From the NCBI GenBank assembly GCA_012689375.1, contig JAAZLO010000021.1, positions 1 through 64,000 on the forward strand: a stretch of 64,000 nucleotides of DNA. Reading direction: 5' to 3'. Positions 10,929-19,549 of the stretch are shown here, in pieces (within the stretch, counting starts at the first letter, position 1; every line of letters begins with the position of its first letter). Position numbers and translations under genes: made by a program. Under the pieces are notes generated by a model. It saw only the letters and a program-made list of their open reading frames with translations, was not told the origin of the DNA and did not search any database. The DNA is from Bacillota bacterium. GTDB lineage: Bacteria; Bacillota; SHA-98; UBA4971.

Positions 10929-11108
10929 TTATCCTTTAAGCAACATGAGTATAAGGGGGGCTATGATGCAGACTGCGGCGACGATAATTACGCCGATGGC
11001 CCCTCGGGTATTCCCGGCTTTTCCGAGTTTATATCCATAATTTATTGTATAGATACATATCACTGCCGGTACAATCATCAGTATAAGGACAGTACTGAAT
11101 TTCAACAT
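10929..11108 (-). CDS. Small (59 aa) two-transmembrane protein, candidate germinant-receptor D-type subunit; absent from the supplied ORF track
   Basis: Manual translation MLKFSTVLILMIVPAVICIYTINYGYKLGKAGNTRGAIGVIIVAAVCIIAPLILMLLKG*; RBS-like GAGAGGGG upstream; immediately downstream of gerC on the same strand. Confidence 0.6.
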   Translation of the reverse strand: MLKFSTVLILMIVPAVICIYTINYGYKLGKAGNTRGAIGVIIVAAVCIIAPLILMLLKG

Positions 11109-11128
11109 ATTTCCCCTCTCTCTTATTC

Positions 11129-12451
11129 CTAAGGGTTATTTGAATCTGCAGTTGTTTGTGGCGATCTAAACAGCAGGCCGGTTCTGCGTAATTCGATTTT
11201 TACGCTTGCCTCAATTTCGGCATAGGGAAATTTCTCTGGCCAATTCAGATCTAGCCATTCCTGCCATGTTGTAGTCAGACGTCTGGCTTTATTTCCGAAG
11301 GCGAAAATATCAGCCAAAAACAATGTTTGGGCTTTTTCTATAATGTTATTACAGCCCTTTTCAATTTCAGTTGATAATTGCCTTTCAATAACTTTAAGTA
11401 TTCCCGGGTTTGTATAATCCTCCTCACCTTGACTGCCGATGAGGCCTCCCTCGAGAGTAATAAGGATTTTAATGTGAAACTTGCTCCCGTTCCTTGTCAA
11501 ACGGATTTGTACAGGTCGACCGAAACGTAGATCTGCAGCAATGAATTTACCGTCTGCGAAAGGATCTTCTATAATAGTTATACCCTGTTTAAAGGCTCCC
11601 TTAAGGTAAAGAACATACCTCATTTCTTCTCCGGTGATTTCCCCCACCATTTTATCCTTTCTGAAAACAGCTGCACCCAGAAGCTCAACTGGGTTGCCTC
11701 CTACTGACGGGGAACTTCCTGCAATATAGTGAGTATCTGATTTGGTTATAGGGGATAATCCTGAATGTAGAATGTTATCGTTATCCTCATATTTGTTTTC
11801 ATTTGATTCATTTTCTTGTTTAGATTGTTCCCTTTCATTGACCCCGGCGAGGATTACCAGGGATTCTTCACCGAGGGATTGCATTTCCACTAAGAATCTA
11901 TGGATATGGGAGGTAGGGATGAGACCGGTTTTTTCACCGGCAAGTGTAAGCATTTCCAGATCTTTCGCCGGATTTTGTTCAAGGACAGGCTTGTTTTTGG
12001 TGATAAATTCGCGGGCTGTACCCTTCGCTATAATTAGAAACATTGTTCTTCTGATCTCATGGAATCTTACAAGTTCTGAAATATATGGAGTTAAACCCTC
12101 TCTGGCAAGCTCCTCACCGATAATCAATACCTTACCATGTACAAAAGAAAGGCGGCGATCTATGAATGTATTTGCCAAATCAATAAGCCCCAGGATTGAT
12201 TTACCCCTCATTGTAGTGATAAGGCTGGTCTTATTATTATTTCCGCCCCCTCCCCCTCCTTCCCCGCCTGCTACAGCTCGGGGGACTGTCACCTGCAACG
12301 TGAGATATAAGGAATTATCCTCTCCCCTGTCCAGGCCTATGGCTGTTACAAACGCAAGATCATCTACCTCAGTTCTGCCCCAGCATCCTCCAGTTGTTAC
12401 TGTACATAAGGAAAGGAGGGCGACAACCAATATTAGTTTTGTATAATACAA
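11129..12451 (-). CDS. Ger(x)C family spore germination lipoprotein
   Basis: Lipobox-type N-terminus ...TVTTGGCWGRTEVDDLAFVTAIGLDR; operon with gerA/gerB. Confidence 0.92.
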   Translation of the reverse strand: MYYTKLILVVALLSLCTVTTGGCWGRTEVDDLAFVTAIGLDRGEDNSLYLTLQVTVPRAVAGGEGGGGGGNNNKTSLITTMRGKSILGLIDLANTFIDRRLSFVHGKVLIIGEELAREGLTPYISELVRFHEIRRTMFLIIAKGTAREFITKNKPVLEQNPAKDLEMLTLAGEKTGLIPTSHIHRFLVEMQSLGEESLVILAGVNEREQSKQENESNENKYEDNDNILHSGLSPITKSDTHYIAGSSPSVGGNPVELLGAAVFRKDKMVGEITGEEMRYVLYLKGAFKQGITIIEDPFADGKFIAADLRFGRPVQIRLTRNGSKFHIKILITLEGGLIGSQGEEDYTNPGILKVIERQLSTEIEKGCNNIIEKAQTLFLADIFAFGNKARRLTTTWQEWLDLNWPEKFPYAEIEASVKIELRRTGLLFRSPQTTADSNNP

Positions 12452-12459
12452 ACTATTGC

Positions 12460-13566
12460 TTACCTCCTGTCAGCCTTAGCGAATGATCTCAGCCTAGAAA
12501 TTAGAAGCAGTATCAAAGGCATAACAAATACTACAAGCCCACCGTAGGTTTTCACAATCATGAAATCAACATGCATAGCCTGGGGAATATCTGAAGGTGC
12601 AAGTGCAAAAGTGAATGCAAGGACTGCAAAAGCTGGTAGAAGAGGCCTATATGACGGAAGTTTAAATATGTTTTGGACAATTGCAACCGCTGTATACCCA
12701 CTGAGTGCAATATGAATACATGCACTTATAACCCAAAGAAAAACAAATGCCACTTCGATACGTTGGAGGAACCGTCCCATATATATCAGAGTTGAGGATT
12801 CGTACCCGGGATATGTTATGTGCAAACTTAAAGGATACGGGAAAACTGCACAGTACGTTAATGTAGACATGACCATAAAAAAGCCGGCCACTGCGAGACT
12901 TATCAATCCCGCAGACTGCATTTTATGTCTTCCGTCCAGGTTATTTGCTATAACACCCAGAAACAGGATTTCACCTGCAATTCCCGAATGGCTTATTCCT
13001 CTTGAAATAAGTGTCCGAAGTCCGGGCCCGAACAAAGGAAATATGACATCAAAGTTGCTTTGGGGTAACAATAAAAAATTAAGTAGAATAAGTGTGACAG
13101 TAATAAGAGGCATGCCTATTAGAGCAGTCCCGGCTATAGCACCGAGTCCCATGTGGACGGCGGAAAACGTTGAGATGATAAAAACCCCCATAATGACTGA
13201 AAGGGGGGTGCGGGGAAGCAGAGCCGTGCTGACCGTTTCAGAGAATTCCCGGATTAAAAGGACTGTCGTTGCAAAGAAGAAACTAAAATATCCTATTGAA
13301 GCAATGATCCCTAATACAGAGCCGCCGGCCTCTTCGCTTGCTTCTACAATATTCATAGTAGGGTACCGCCTAATTAATGCCATTACAACCAAGAATCCTA
13401 CAGTTGCGGTTATAAAGCTTATTATGATAACAATCCAAGCCGCAGTCTCACCCATTTCAGCCATATGCTGAGGGAAGGATATTAAAAGTTTTGTTGATAA
13501 AAAGTAAATGGTAGCTGCTATGGCTTCCCGAATTCCTATTTTCTTTTCAGTTGCCATGTTTATCAC
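12460..13566 (-). CDS. GerB-family spore germination permease
   Basis: KIGIREAIAATIYFLSTKLLISFPQ, multiple TM segments; operon context. Confidence 0.9.
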   Translation of the reverse strand: MINMATEKKIGIREAIAATIYFLSTKLLISFPQHMAEMGETAAWIVIIISFITATVGFLVVMALIRRYPTMNIVEASEEAGGSVLGIIASIGYFSFFFATTVLLIREFSETVSTALLPRTPLSVIMGVFIISTFSAVHMGLGAIAGTALIGMPLITVTLILLNFLLLPQSNFDVIFPLFGPGLRTLISRGISHSGIAGEILFLGVIANNLDGRHKMQSAGLISLAVAGFFMVMSTLTYCAVFPYPLSLHITYPGYESSTLIYMGRFLQRIEVAFVFLWVISACIHIALSGYTAVAIVQNIFKLPSYRPLLPAFAVLAFTFALAPSDIPQAMHVDFMIVKTYGGLVVFVMPLILLLISRLRSFAKADRR

Positions 13567-13576
13567 CTTTTTATTG

Positions 13577-15292
13577 TCAGGGTTTCATTTTATTTGTGAT
13601 TTTTTCATCATTATCTTTTAATTTGTCGTTTTTGTTGTTTTTATTTTCATGCTTAGACCATCGGCGGGATATCAGAGGCTGTCTTTTTATTTGTTGAGGC
13701 TTAAGAAAGAAAGGCCGGATCTCCAGCTTCCATAAGGGATATCGAAAGAGGGCATCTCCGCTCGATTTTGTATATGGGGCAACCGGTGACATGTAAGGCA
13801 CGCCGAACGAATTGAGATTTACATATACCATAAGTTGTGTGAATACTCCGATGGCAACTCCGTAGAAACCCAGGACTGCCGCAAGTATTATATATATAAA
13901 TCTGTAAATACGAATTGCAAATGCCATATTAAAGTTAGGGACAGCAAATGCTCCTAAGGCCGTGATAGCCACTATTACCACTAGTATGGGACTGACTATT
14001 GAAGCAGCAACGGCTGCCTGACCTAGGATTAAAGCACCGACTATCCCCAAGGTTGATCCTATTACACCTGGGATTCTGATTCCTGCTTCTCTTATTAATT
14101 CAATGGAAAGTTCCATTATCAGCACTTCAACAATGGTGGGGAAAGGGACTCTTTCGCGGCTTGCTGTTATTGACAGTAAAAGATCAGTAGGGATCATTTC
14201 CGGGTGATAATTCGTTAATGCAAGATAAATTGCAGGCAACAGTATTGCCAGTACTAATGCTAGGACCCTGATTATCCTTAAAAAAGCACCAAAGGGCCAC
14301 CTGAGAAAATAATCTTCTGCGGATTGTAGAAGTGACCAGAAAGTTGCCGGAAGAATAAGCCCGAAAGGGCTTCCGTCCAGCATGATACCGACATACCCTT
14401 CTGCAAGAAATGCTGCCATCCTATCTGGCCGTTCCGTAGAAAGTGTTTGTGGCGCCAAAACATAGGGTTTATCTTCTATGAACTGTTCGAGGATTCCCGT
14501 GTCCTGTATATGATCTGACTCTGTTCTTGTTATGCGTCTTTTAGCTTCTCTTACTAATTGTGGATTAGTTAAACCCTCTATGTAAAGGAGGGCACAGTCA
14601 GTTCTTGAAAGTGTCCCTACCTTCAAAATTTCAATAATGAGGTCAGGTGTTTGCATTCTCCGCCTTATTAACGCTAAGTTGCTCTTCAAAGTTTCATTAA
14701 AAGCCTCCTGCGGACCGCGGACTACCATTTCAGAGGAGGGCTTATCTATACTTCTATGCTCCCAAGATCTCGTATCTATCGTGAGGGCAATATCGTACCC
14801 CTCTATAAGTAGGCAAGTAACACCTGAGAGAATATCCTCAATTGCGGCCCTATAATTATCCTGTTCCACTACTTGATTCCCGGGAAGCAATCGCCTTTTA
14901 ACTTGATTAAGGTGATCCTTTGTTTCGCTGGTATCTAAATTGGCTATTAGCATGAGGGGTTGGAGTATTGCAAGATTTATCAGGTCTCCCGCGACCAGAC
15001 CGTCTATAAATAAGATCGCCGCTTTTACTTTTGGAACAGTAGGTATATCAAATGTTCTCACAATTACGTCTGAATTAATTTCGTAGTGAAGGATATGTTT
15101 TAGTGTTTCGAGATTTTCATCAATGTTTTTTGAAAGGGTTGTTGTTTCATTATTGTATTCTTCCCCATTAGGGGGGGAATCTTTCGACGGTGATCGAAAG
15201 CTAAAGCTTTTTTTAATTTTTTTCGGTAGTACCCAATTTACCCTTGGGCTATATTTGCGTTTTTTTCGGGGACCCATATTGGTTGATCTCAT
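13577..15292 (-). CDS. GerA-family spore germination protein
   Basis: VRTFDIPTVPKVKAAILFIDGL, EGYVGIMLDGSPFGLILPATFWSLLQSAEDYF; start placed at 15292 (RBS GGAGGGG) because the longer track ORF overlaps rpsB. Confidence 0.9.
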   Translation of the reverse strand: MRSTNMGPRKKRKYSPRVNWVLPKKIKKSFSFRSPSKDSPPNGEEYNNETTTLSKNIDENLETLKHILHYEINSDVIVRTFDIPTVPKVKAAILFIDGLVAGDLINLAILQPLMLIANLDTSETKDHLNQVKRRLLPGNQVVEQDNYRAAIEDILSGVTCLLIEGYDIALTIDTRSWEHRSIDKPSSEMVVRGPQEAFNETLKSNLALIRRRMQTPDLIIEILKVGTLSRTDCALLYIEGLTNPQLVREAKRRITRTESDHIQDTGILEQFIEDKPYVLAPQTLSTERPDRMAAFLAEGYVGIMLDGSPFGLILPATFWSLLQSAEDYFLRWPFGAFLRIIRVLALVLAILLPAIYLALTNYHPEMIPTDLLLSITASRERVPFPTIVEVLIMELSIELIREAGIRIPGVIGSTLGIVGALILGQAAVAASIVSPILVVIVAITALGAFAVPNFNMAFAIRIYRFIYIILAAVLGFYGVAIGVFTQLMVYVNLNSFGVPYMSPVAPYTKSSGDALFRYPLWKLEIRPFFLKPQQIKRQPLISRRWSKHENKNNKNDKLKDNDEKITNKMKP

Positions 15293-15321
15293 TTGAGGTT
15301 TATCCCCTCCGGATGTGTGTA

Positions 15322-15351
15322 TAGTTTGAATATCGCTTAACTTAGGTATTC
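15322..15351 (-). promoter_or_regulatory. Candidate sigma-G-type promoter for the ger operon: GAATA - 18 bp - CAAACTA
   Basis: Minus strand GAATA (15351-15347), 18-bp spacer, CAAACTA (15328-15322); one mismatch to CATNNTA; about 30 bp upstream of gerA start. Confidence 0.4.
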
Positions 15352-15431
15352 CCCGGGGCGGGTCAAGTATTCTTGAATAAAACGGGGAATAACAAACGCC
15401 GGACTCTGATTCAGAACTGTTGTCGGACTCG

Positions 15432-15460
15432 TTGATATGGCTGCTGTAGTATGGTATACT
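15432..15460 (+). promoter_or_regulatory. Sigma-A promoter for rpsB operon: TTGATA - 17 bp - TATACT
   Basis: TTGATA 15432-15437, TATACT 15455-15460, ideal 17-bp spacing. Confidence 0.7.
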
Positions 15461-15495
15461 ACGCATTGGCGTTATCACGCACGCCTCTTGACCTT

Positions 15496-15525
15496 GGTAC
15501 CGGTGCCCTTCATATGGGTTGTACC
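15496..15525 (+). promoter_or_regulatory. Hairpin in rpsB 5' leader, candidate autoregulatory ribosomal-protein leader
   Basis: GGTAC...GTACC outer stem with inner CCC/GGG pairing: GGTACCGGTGCCCTTCATATGGGTTGTACC. Confidence 0.4.
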
Positions 15526-15574
15526 TGGGAATGAGAGATGCGGAGGAAAAACCGAACAGGGAGGAGGTGAGATT

Positions 15575-16444
15575 ATGGCAGTAGTCACTATGAAACAATT
15601 ACTTGAAGCAGGTGTTCATTTCGGGCACCAAACTAGACGTTGGAATCCTAAGATGAAGCCGTATATCTTCACCGAGCGCAATGGAATTTACATCATTGAT
15701 TTACAGAAAACTGTAAAGATGATGGAGGACGCGTACGTATTCGTCAAGGATCTAGTAGCAGACGGCGGTTTTATTTTGTTTATAGGTACAAAAAAACAGG
15801 CACAAGGCACTATCAGAGAAGAAGCTGAAAGATGTGGAATGTTTTATGTTAACGTACGTTGGCTGGGCGGGATGCTCACCAACTTCCGCACCATAAGAAA
15901 GCGTGTCAAGCGTCTCCAGGAAATTGAACAGATGGGAAATGACGGTTCATTCGATGTGCTGCCTAAAAAGGAAGTGCTTCAGCTTATAAAAGAAAAAGAG
16001 AAGCTTGAGAAATTCTTGGGTGGTGTACGTGAAATGGAGAAATTGCCTGACGCAGTTTTCATAGTAGATCCTCGTAAGGAGCGGATAGCAGTGCAAGAAG
16101 CAAGAAAACTGGAAATACCGGTAATTTCCATAGTAGATACAAACTGTGATCCTGATGAAATTGATTATATAATTCCCGGAAATGATGATGCTATCCGTGC
16201 TATTAAACTTATATCCGGCAAGATTGCAGATGCTGTCATCGAAGGGCTTGAGGGTCTGGATGCAGTACCCGGGGAGGCGGAAAGCAGTATAGATGAATCT
16301 TTGATTGGGGAAATCAAAGAGGACGGGATTATCAGTGAAATAGAGGATAGAGTTTCCGATGTGGTGGAAATGCCCCTTGATAACGATGTGGTGGAGGTTG
16401 TTGAGATAGATCAGGCTGACACCGGCAGGGGTGGGGACTTTTAG
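15575..16444 (+). CDS. rpsB: 30S ribosomal protein S2 with acidic C-terminal extension
   Basis: [57 protein letters not shown]; start 15575. Confidence 0.97.
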   Translation: MAVVTMKQLLEAGVHFGHQTRRWNPKMKPYIFTERNGIYIIDLQKTVKMMEDAYVFVKDLVADGGFILFIGTKKQAQGTIREEAERCGMFYVNVRWLGGMLTNFRTIRKRVKRLQEIEQMGNDGSFDVLPKKEVLQLIKEKEKLEKFLGGVREMEKLPDAVFIVDPRKERIAVQEARKLEIPVISIVDTNCDPDEIDYIIPGNDDAIRAIKLISGKIADAVIEGLEGLDAVPGEAESSIDESLIGEIKEDGIISEIEDRVSDVVEMPLDNDVVEVVEIDQADTGRGGDF

Positions 16445-16469
16445 TGTTGAGCATGAGGAGGTAGGACTT

Positions 16470-17105
16470 TTGGCTATTAAAGCTGAATACGTTAAAGAAC
16501 TAAGGGAAAGAACCGGCGCCGGTATAATGGATTGTAAGAAGGCTCTTATTGAATCCGGCGGTGATAAGGAAAAGGCCGTGGCCTATCTCCGCGAGAAGGG
16601 CCTGGCGAAAATGGTTGAGAGGGCCAGAAGAGTGGCTGCAGAAGGGGTAATAGAATCCTATATTCATCATGGGAGCAAAATCGGGGTTCTTGTTGAGGTT
16701 AACTGTGAGACTGATTTTGTGGCCCGTACAGGCGATTTCCAAACATTTTCGAAAGAAATCGCCCTTCAAATCGCAGCATCCAAACCTCTTTTTGTATCAA
16801 GGGAGGATATTCCAGAATCAGTGTTGGCGAAAGAACGGGAAATCCTAAAAACTCAGGCTTTGAATGAGGGAAAGCCAGAAGAAATTGCTGAAAAGATTGT
16901 GGAGGGGAGAATCCGGAAGTTTTACGGTGAAATATGCCTTTTGGAGCAGCCCTATATTCGCGATCCAGAAAGGACCGTTCAGGATCTTTTAATGGAAGTC
17001 TCGGCAAGGACAGGTGAAAAAATAGAAATAAGCCGGTTTACCAGGTACGAAATAGGAAAAGAGAGCCTGGACGAATCTAATAAGGAAGAATGTGCAATTA
17101 GCTAA
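16470..17105 (+). CDS. tsf: Elongation factor Ts
   Basis: VKELRERTGAGIMDCKKALIESGGDKEKAVAYLREKGL; TTG start 16470 after GAGGAGG. Confidence 0.96.
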   Translation: MAIKAEYVKELRERTGAGIMDCKKALIESGGDKEKAVAYLREKGLAKMVERARRVAAEGVIESYIHHGSKIGVLVEVNCETDFVARTGDFQTFSKEIALQIAASKPLFVSREDIPESVLAKEREILKTQALNEGKPEEIAEKIVEGRIRKFYGEICLLEQPYIRDPERTVQDLLMEVSARTGEKIEISRFTRYEIGKESLDESNKEECAIS

Positions 17106-17138
17106 TAATTGCCGTTTTAGGGAAAGGAATGGCGGGGA

Positions 17139-17870
17139 GTGGAGGAGTCCCGGAGCGGTCCTAAGTATAAAAGGATTGTATTGAAATTATCCGGTGAAGC
17201 AATGGCCGGATCAAGGGCGTACGGTATAGATTTAGATACTGTGCGGATAATTGCAAAAGAAGTTTATGATGTTCATAATCTTGGTGTTGAGACTGCAGTT
17301 GTGGTTGGCGGGGGGAATATCTGGCGTGGCCTTCAAGCCCAAAAGGCAGGTATGGACAGAGCCACTGCGGATTATATGGGGATGCTTGCAACAATAATCA
17401 ATGCTTTGTCCTTGCAGGATTGCTTGGAGAAACTTGGCGTTGATACAAGGGTTCAAACTGCTATAGAAATGAGAGAAGTTGCAGAACCCTACATCCGGAG
17501 GAGGGCCATCCGTCACTTAGAAAAAGGTAGAGTTGTAATATTTGCAGGTGGAACAGGCAACCCGTATTTTTCAACGGATACGGCTGCCTCTCTTCGTGCT
17601 GCTGAAATTGAGGCTGAGGCCTTATTGATGGCAAAAAGGGTTGATGGGGTATATGACAAAGATCCACTCTTTGATCCCAGTGCAAAGCAATTTAAATACC
17701 TGACATACCTCGAGGTAATAGAAAAGGGACTTGGGGTAATGGATTCAACAGCAGCCTCTTTATGTATGGATAACAGTATTCCCATCGTTGTCTTTAATCT
17801 GATGCAGTCGGGTAATGTCAAAAGGGCGGTTCTCGGTGAGGATATCGGCACTGAAATCGGGGGGGATTAA
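17139..17870 (+). CDS. pyrH: Uridylate kinase
   Basis: [15 protein letters not shown]...[10 protein letters not shown]...[31 protein letters not shown]. Confidence 0.96.
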   Translation: MEESRSGPKYKRIVLKLSGEAMAGSRAYGIDLDTVRIIAKEVYDVHNLGVETAVVVGGGNIWRGLQAQKAGMDRATADYMGMLATIINALSLQDCLEKLGVDTRVQTAIEMREVAEPYIRRRAIRHLEKGRVVIFAGGTGNPYFSTDTAASLRAAEIEAEALLMAKRVDGVYDKDPLFDPSAKQFKYLTYLEVIEKGLGVMDSTAASLCMDNSIPIVVFNLMQSGNVKRAVLGEDIGTEIGGD

Positions 17871-17871
17871 T

Positions 17872-18429
17872 ATGCCGAACGGCGATTATCGCGAAACTGA
17901 AAAGAAAATGGATGATGTCCTTGAAGCGACCCGGAAGGAATTTGCATCAATTAGAACAGGCAGGGCTAATCCGGCTTTGCTGGACAGAATCAATGTGGAA
18001 GCATATGGTGATATTCTTCCTATAAATCAAGTTGCCAATGTCTCTGTACCTGAACCCCGTCTTCTTGTGATTCAACCATGGGATCAGAATCTTATATCTG
18101 ATATCGAACGTGCTATTTTAAAATCTGATCTGGCGTTGACTCCTATGAGTGATGGTTCTGTTATCAGAATATCCATTCCTACACTTACTGAAGAAAGACG
18201 TCGGGATTTAGTGAAGGTTGCGGGAAAGACTGCTGAAGAAATGCGGATTCGCATAAGAAACATCAGACGGGAAGCCATTGATGTCCTGCGGGAAAAGGAA
18301 AAAAACAAGGAAATAACTGAAGATGAATTAAGGCGGGGACAAAACAAAATTCAAAAGATAACCGATACATTCATTGCTAAAATTGACAATCTGCTTGGAG
18401 ATAAGGAAGCTGAAATTATGGAGTTCTGA
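17872..18429 (+). CDS. frr: Ribosome recycling factor
   Basis: EFASIRTGRANPALLDRI...VQPWDQ...RRDLVKVAGKTAEEMRIRIRNIRRE. Confidence 0.96.
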   Translation: MPNGDYRETEKKMDDVLEATRKEFASIRTGRANPALLDRINVEAYGDILPINQVANVSVPEPRLLVIQPWDQNLISDIERAILKSDLALTPMSDGSVIRISIPTLTEERRRDLVKVAGKTAEEMRIRIRNIRREAIDVLREKEKNKEITEDELRRGQNKIQKITDTFIAKIDNLLGDKEAEIMEF

Positions 18430-18444
18430 GAGGAGGTGGCCGGG

Positions 18445-18618
18445 TTGCCTCATTTTATTACAGACAAATGTACAAAGTGCGGAGTTTGTGCTGATGTATG
18501 CCCTTTTGAAGCAATCAGTGAGGGAGAAGACAAATATGTGATAGATCCCGATATTTGCACAGATTGCGGAATATGTGCAGATGAATGTCCGGAGGATGCG
18601 ATTATAGAAGGGGAATAA
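18445..18618 (+). CDS. 2[4Fe-4S] bacterial-type ferredoxin
   Basis: CTKCGVCADVCPFEAI...CTDCGICADECPEDAI; TTG start after GAGGAGG. Confidence 0.92.
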   Translation: MPHFITDKCTKCGVCADVCPFEAISEGEDKYVIDPDICTDCGICADECPEDAIIEGE

Positions 18619-18639
18619 TTTACACGATTTTAACTTTCG

Positions 18640-18667
18640 GGGGAGGCGCACCTCCCCTAAAAATTTT
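18640..18667 (+). terminator. Candidate intrinsic terminator after ferredoxin
   Basis: GGGGAGG-CGCA-CCTCCCC followed by TAAAAATTTTT. Confidence 0.6.
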
Positions 18668-18717
18668 TCAAGGGTCCTGTTTTCATACATTGGATAACGG
18701 AGGGATAAAACCTAAAG

Positions 18718-19515
18718 GTGCTTAACAGTAGTTTCTTTCGTTTATTTTCAGGCGCCAAAAAACGTCCAATCCATGAGGAAACGGATGTTCAATCCCTGGA
18801 AAATAAAATTGATCGTCGAAGACTACCTATGCATGTGGCTATAATCATGGATGGCAATGGAAGGTGGGCTTCACGGCAAGGTCTCCCTAGGTTGTCTGGA
18901 CATGCGGTAGGGAGCAGGAAGGCAGAAGAAATCGTTAAGATCGCCCAAGATATCGGAATAAGGCATATAACCTTGTATGTATTTTCTACTGAAAATTGGA
19001 AAAGGCCTCGTAAAGAAGTAGAAGGGCTTATGAGTCTTCTTGTGGAATTATTTGAAAGAAGATTACAGGATTTAATTAATTACGGGGCTAATATAAAAAT
19101 AATCGGGCGTAGAGACAGACTGCCCGGACCCGTACTTGCGGCAATAATTAATGCCGAAAACAAAACAGCGGATAATGAAAGAATCTTTGTAAACCTTGCT
19201 ATAGATTACGGAGGCCGTGATGAAATAAGAAGAGCAGTGCAGGAGCTGGTGATGAAAGCTCTCATGGGCAAAATAGAGGCCGATGCAATTTCTGAGGAAG
19301 ATATTAGTCTCCATCTTTATACTGCAGGTAGTCCTGATCCTGATCTCATAATACGTACAGGGGGAGAGATGAGGATGTCCAATTTTCTCACCTGGCAATC
19401 CGCCTATTCTGAACTGGTGGTCACTTCCCGACTTTGGCCGGATTTTTCCAAGGGGGATCTTCTTTTAGCAATTCTGGAATACCAGCGAAGGAAGAGGAAA
19501 TTCGGGGGTCTATAA
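18718..19515 (+). CDS. uppS: Isoprenyl transferase (undecaprenyl diphosphate synthase)
   Basis: HVAIIMDGNGRWASRQGLPRLSGHAVG...DPDLIIRTGGEMRMSNFLTWQSAYSE. Confidence 0.95.
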   Translation: MLNSSFFRLFSGAKKRPIHEETDVQSLENKIDRRRLPMHVAIIMDGNGRWASRQGLPRLSGHAVGSRKAEEIVKIAQDIGIRHITLYVFSTENWKRPRKEVEGLMSLLVELFERRLQDLINYGANIKIIGRRDRLPGPVLAAIINAENKTADNERIFVNLAIDYGGRDEIRRAVQELVMKALMGKIEADAISEEDISLHLYTAGSPDPDLIIRTGGEMRMSNFLTWQSAYSELVVTSRLWPDFSKGDLLLAILEYQRRKRKFGGL

Positions 19516-19549
19516 AATTTCCGCCATCCCCTGCTGGGAGGGTTTTAGT

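Noticed and set aside
11742-12446. 234-aa plus-strand ORF antisense to gerC
   Set aside because: Lies entirely within a well supported gerC gene, low-complexity composition (poly-Pro/Ser) mirroring the G-rich coding strand, no recognisable domain or RBS
12818-13471. 217-aa plus-strand ORF antisense to gerB
   Set aside because: Shadow ORF over a clear GerB-family permease
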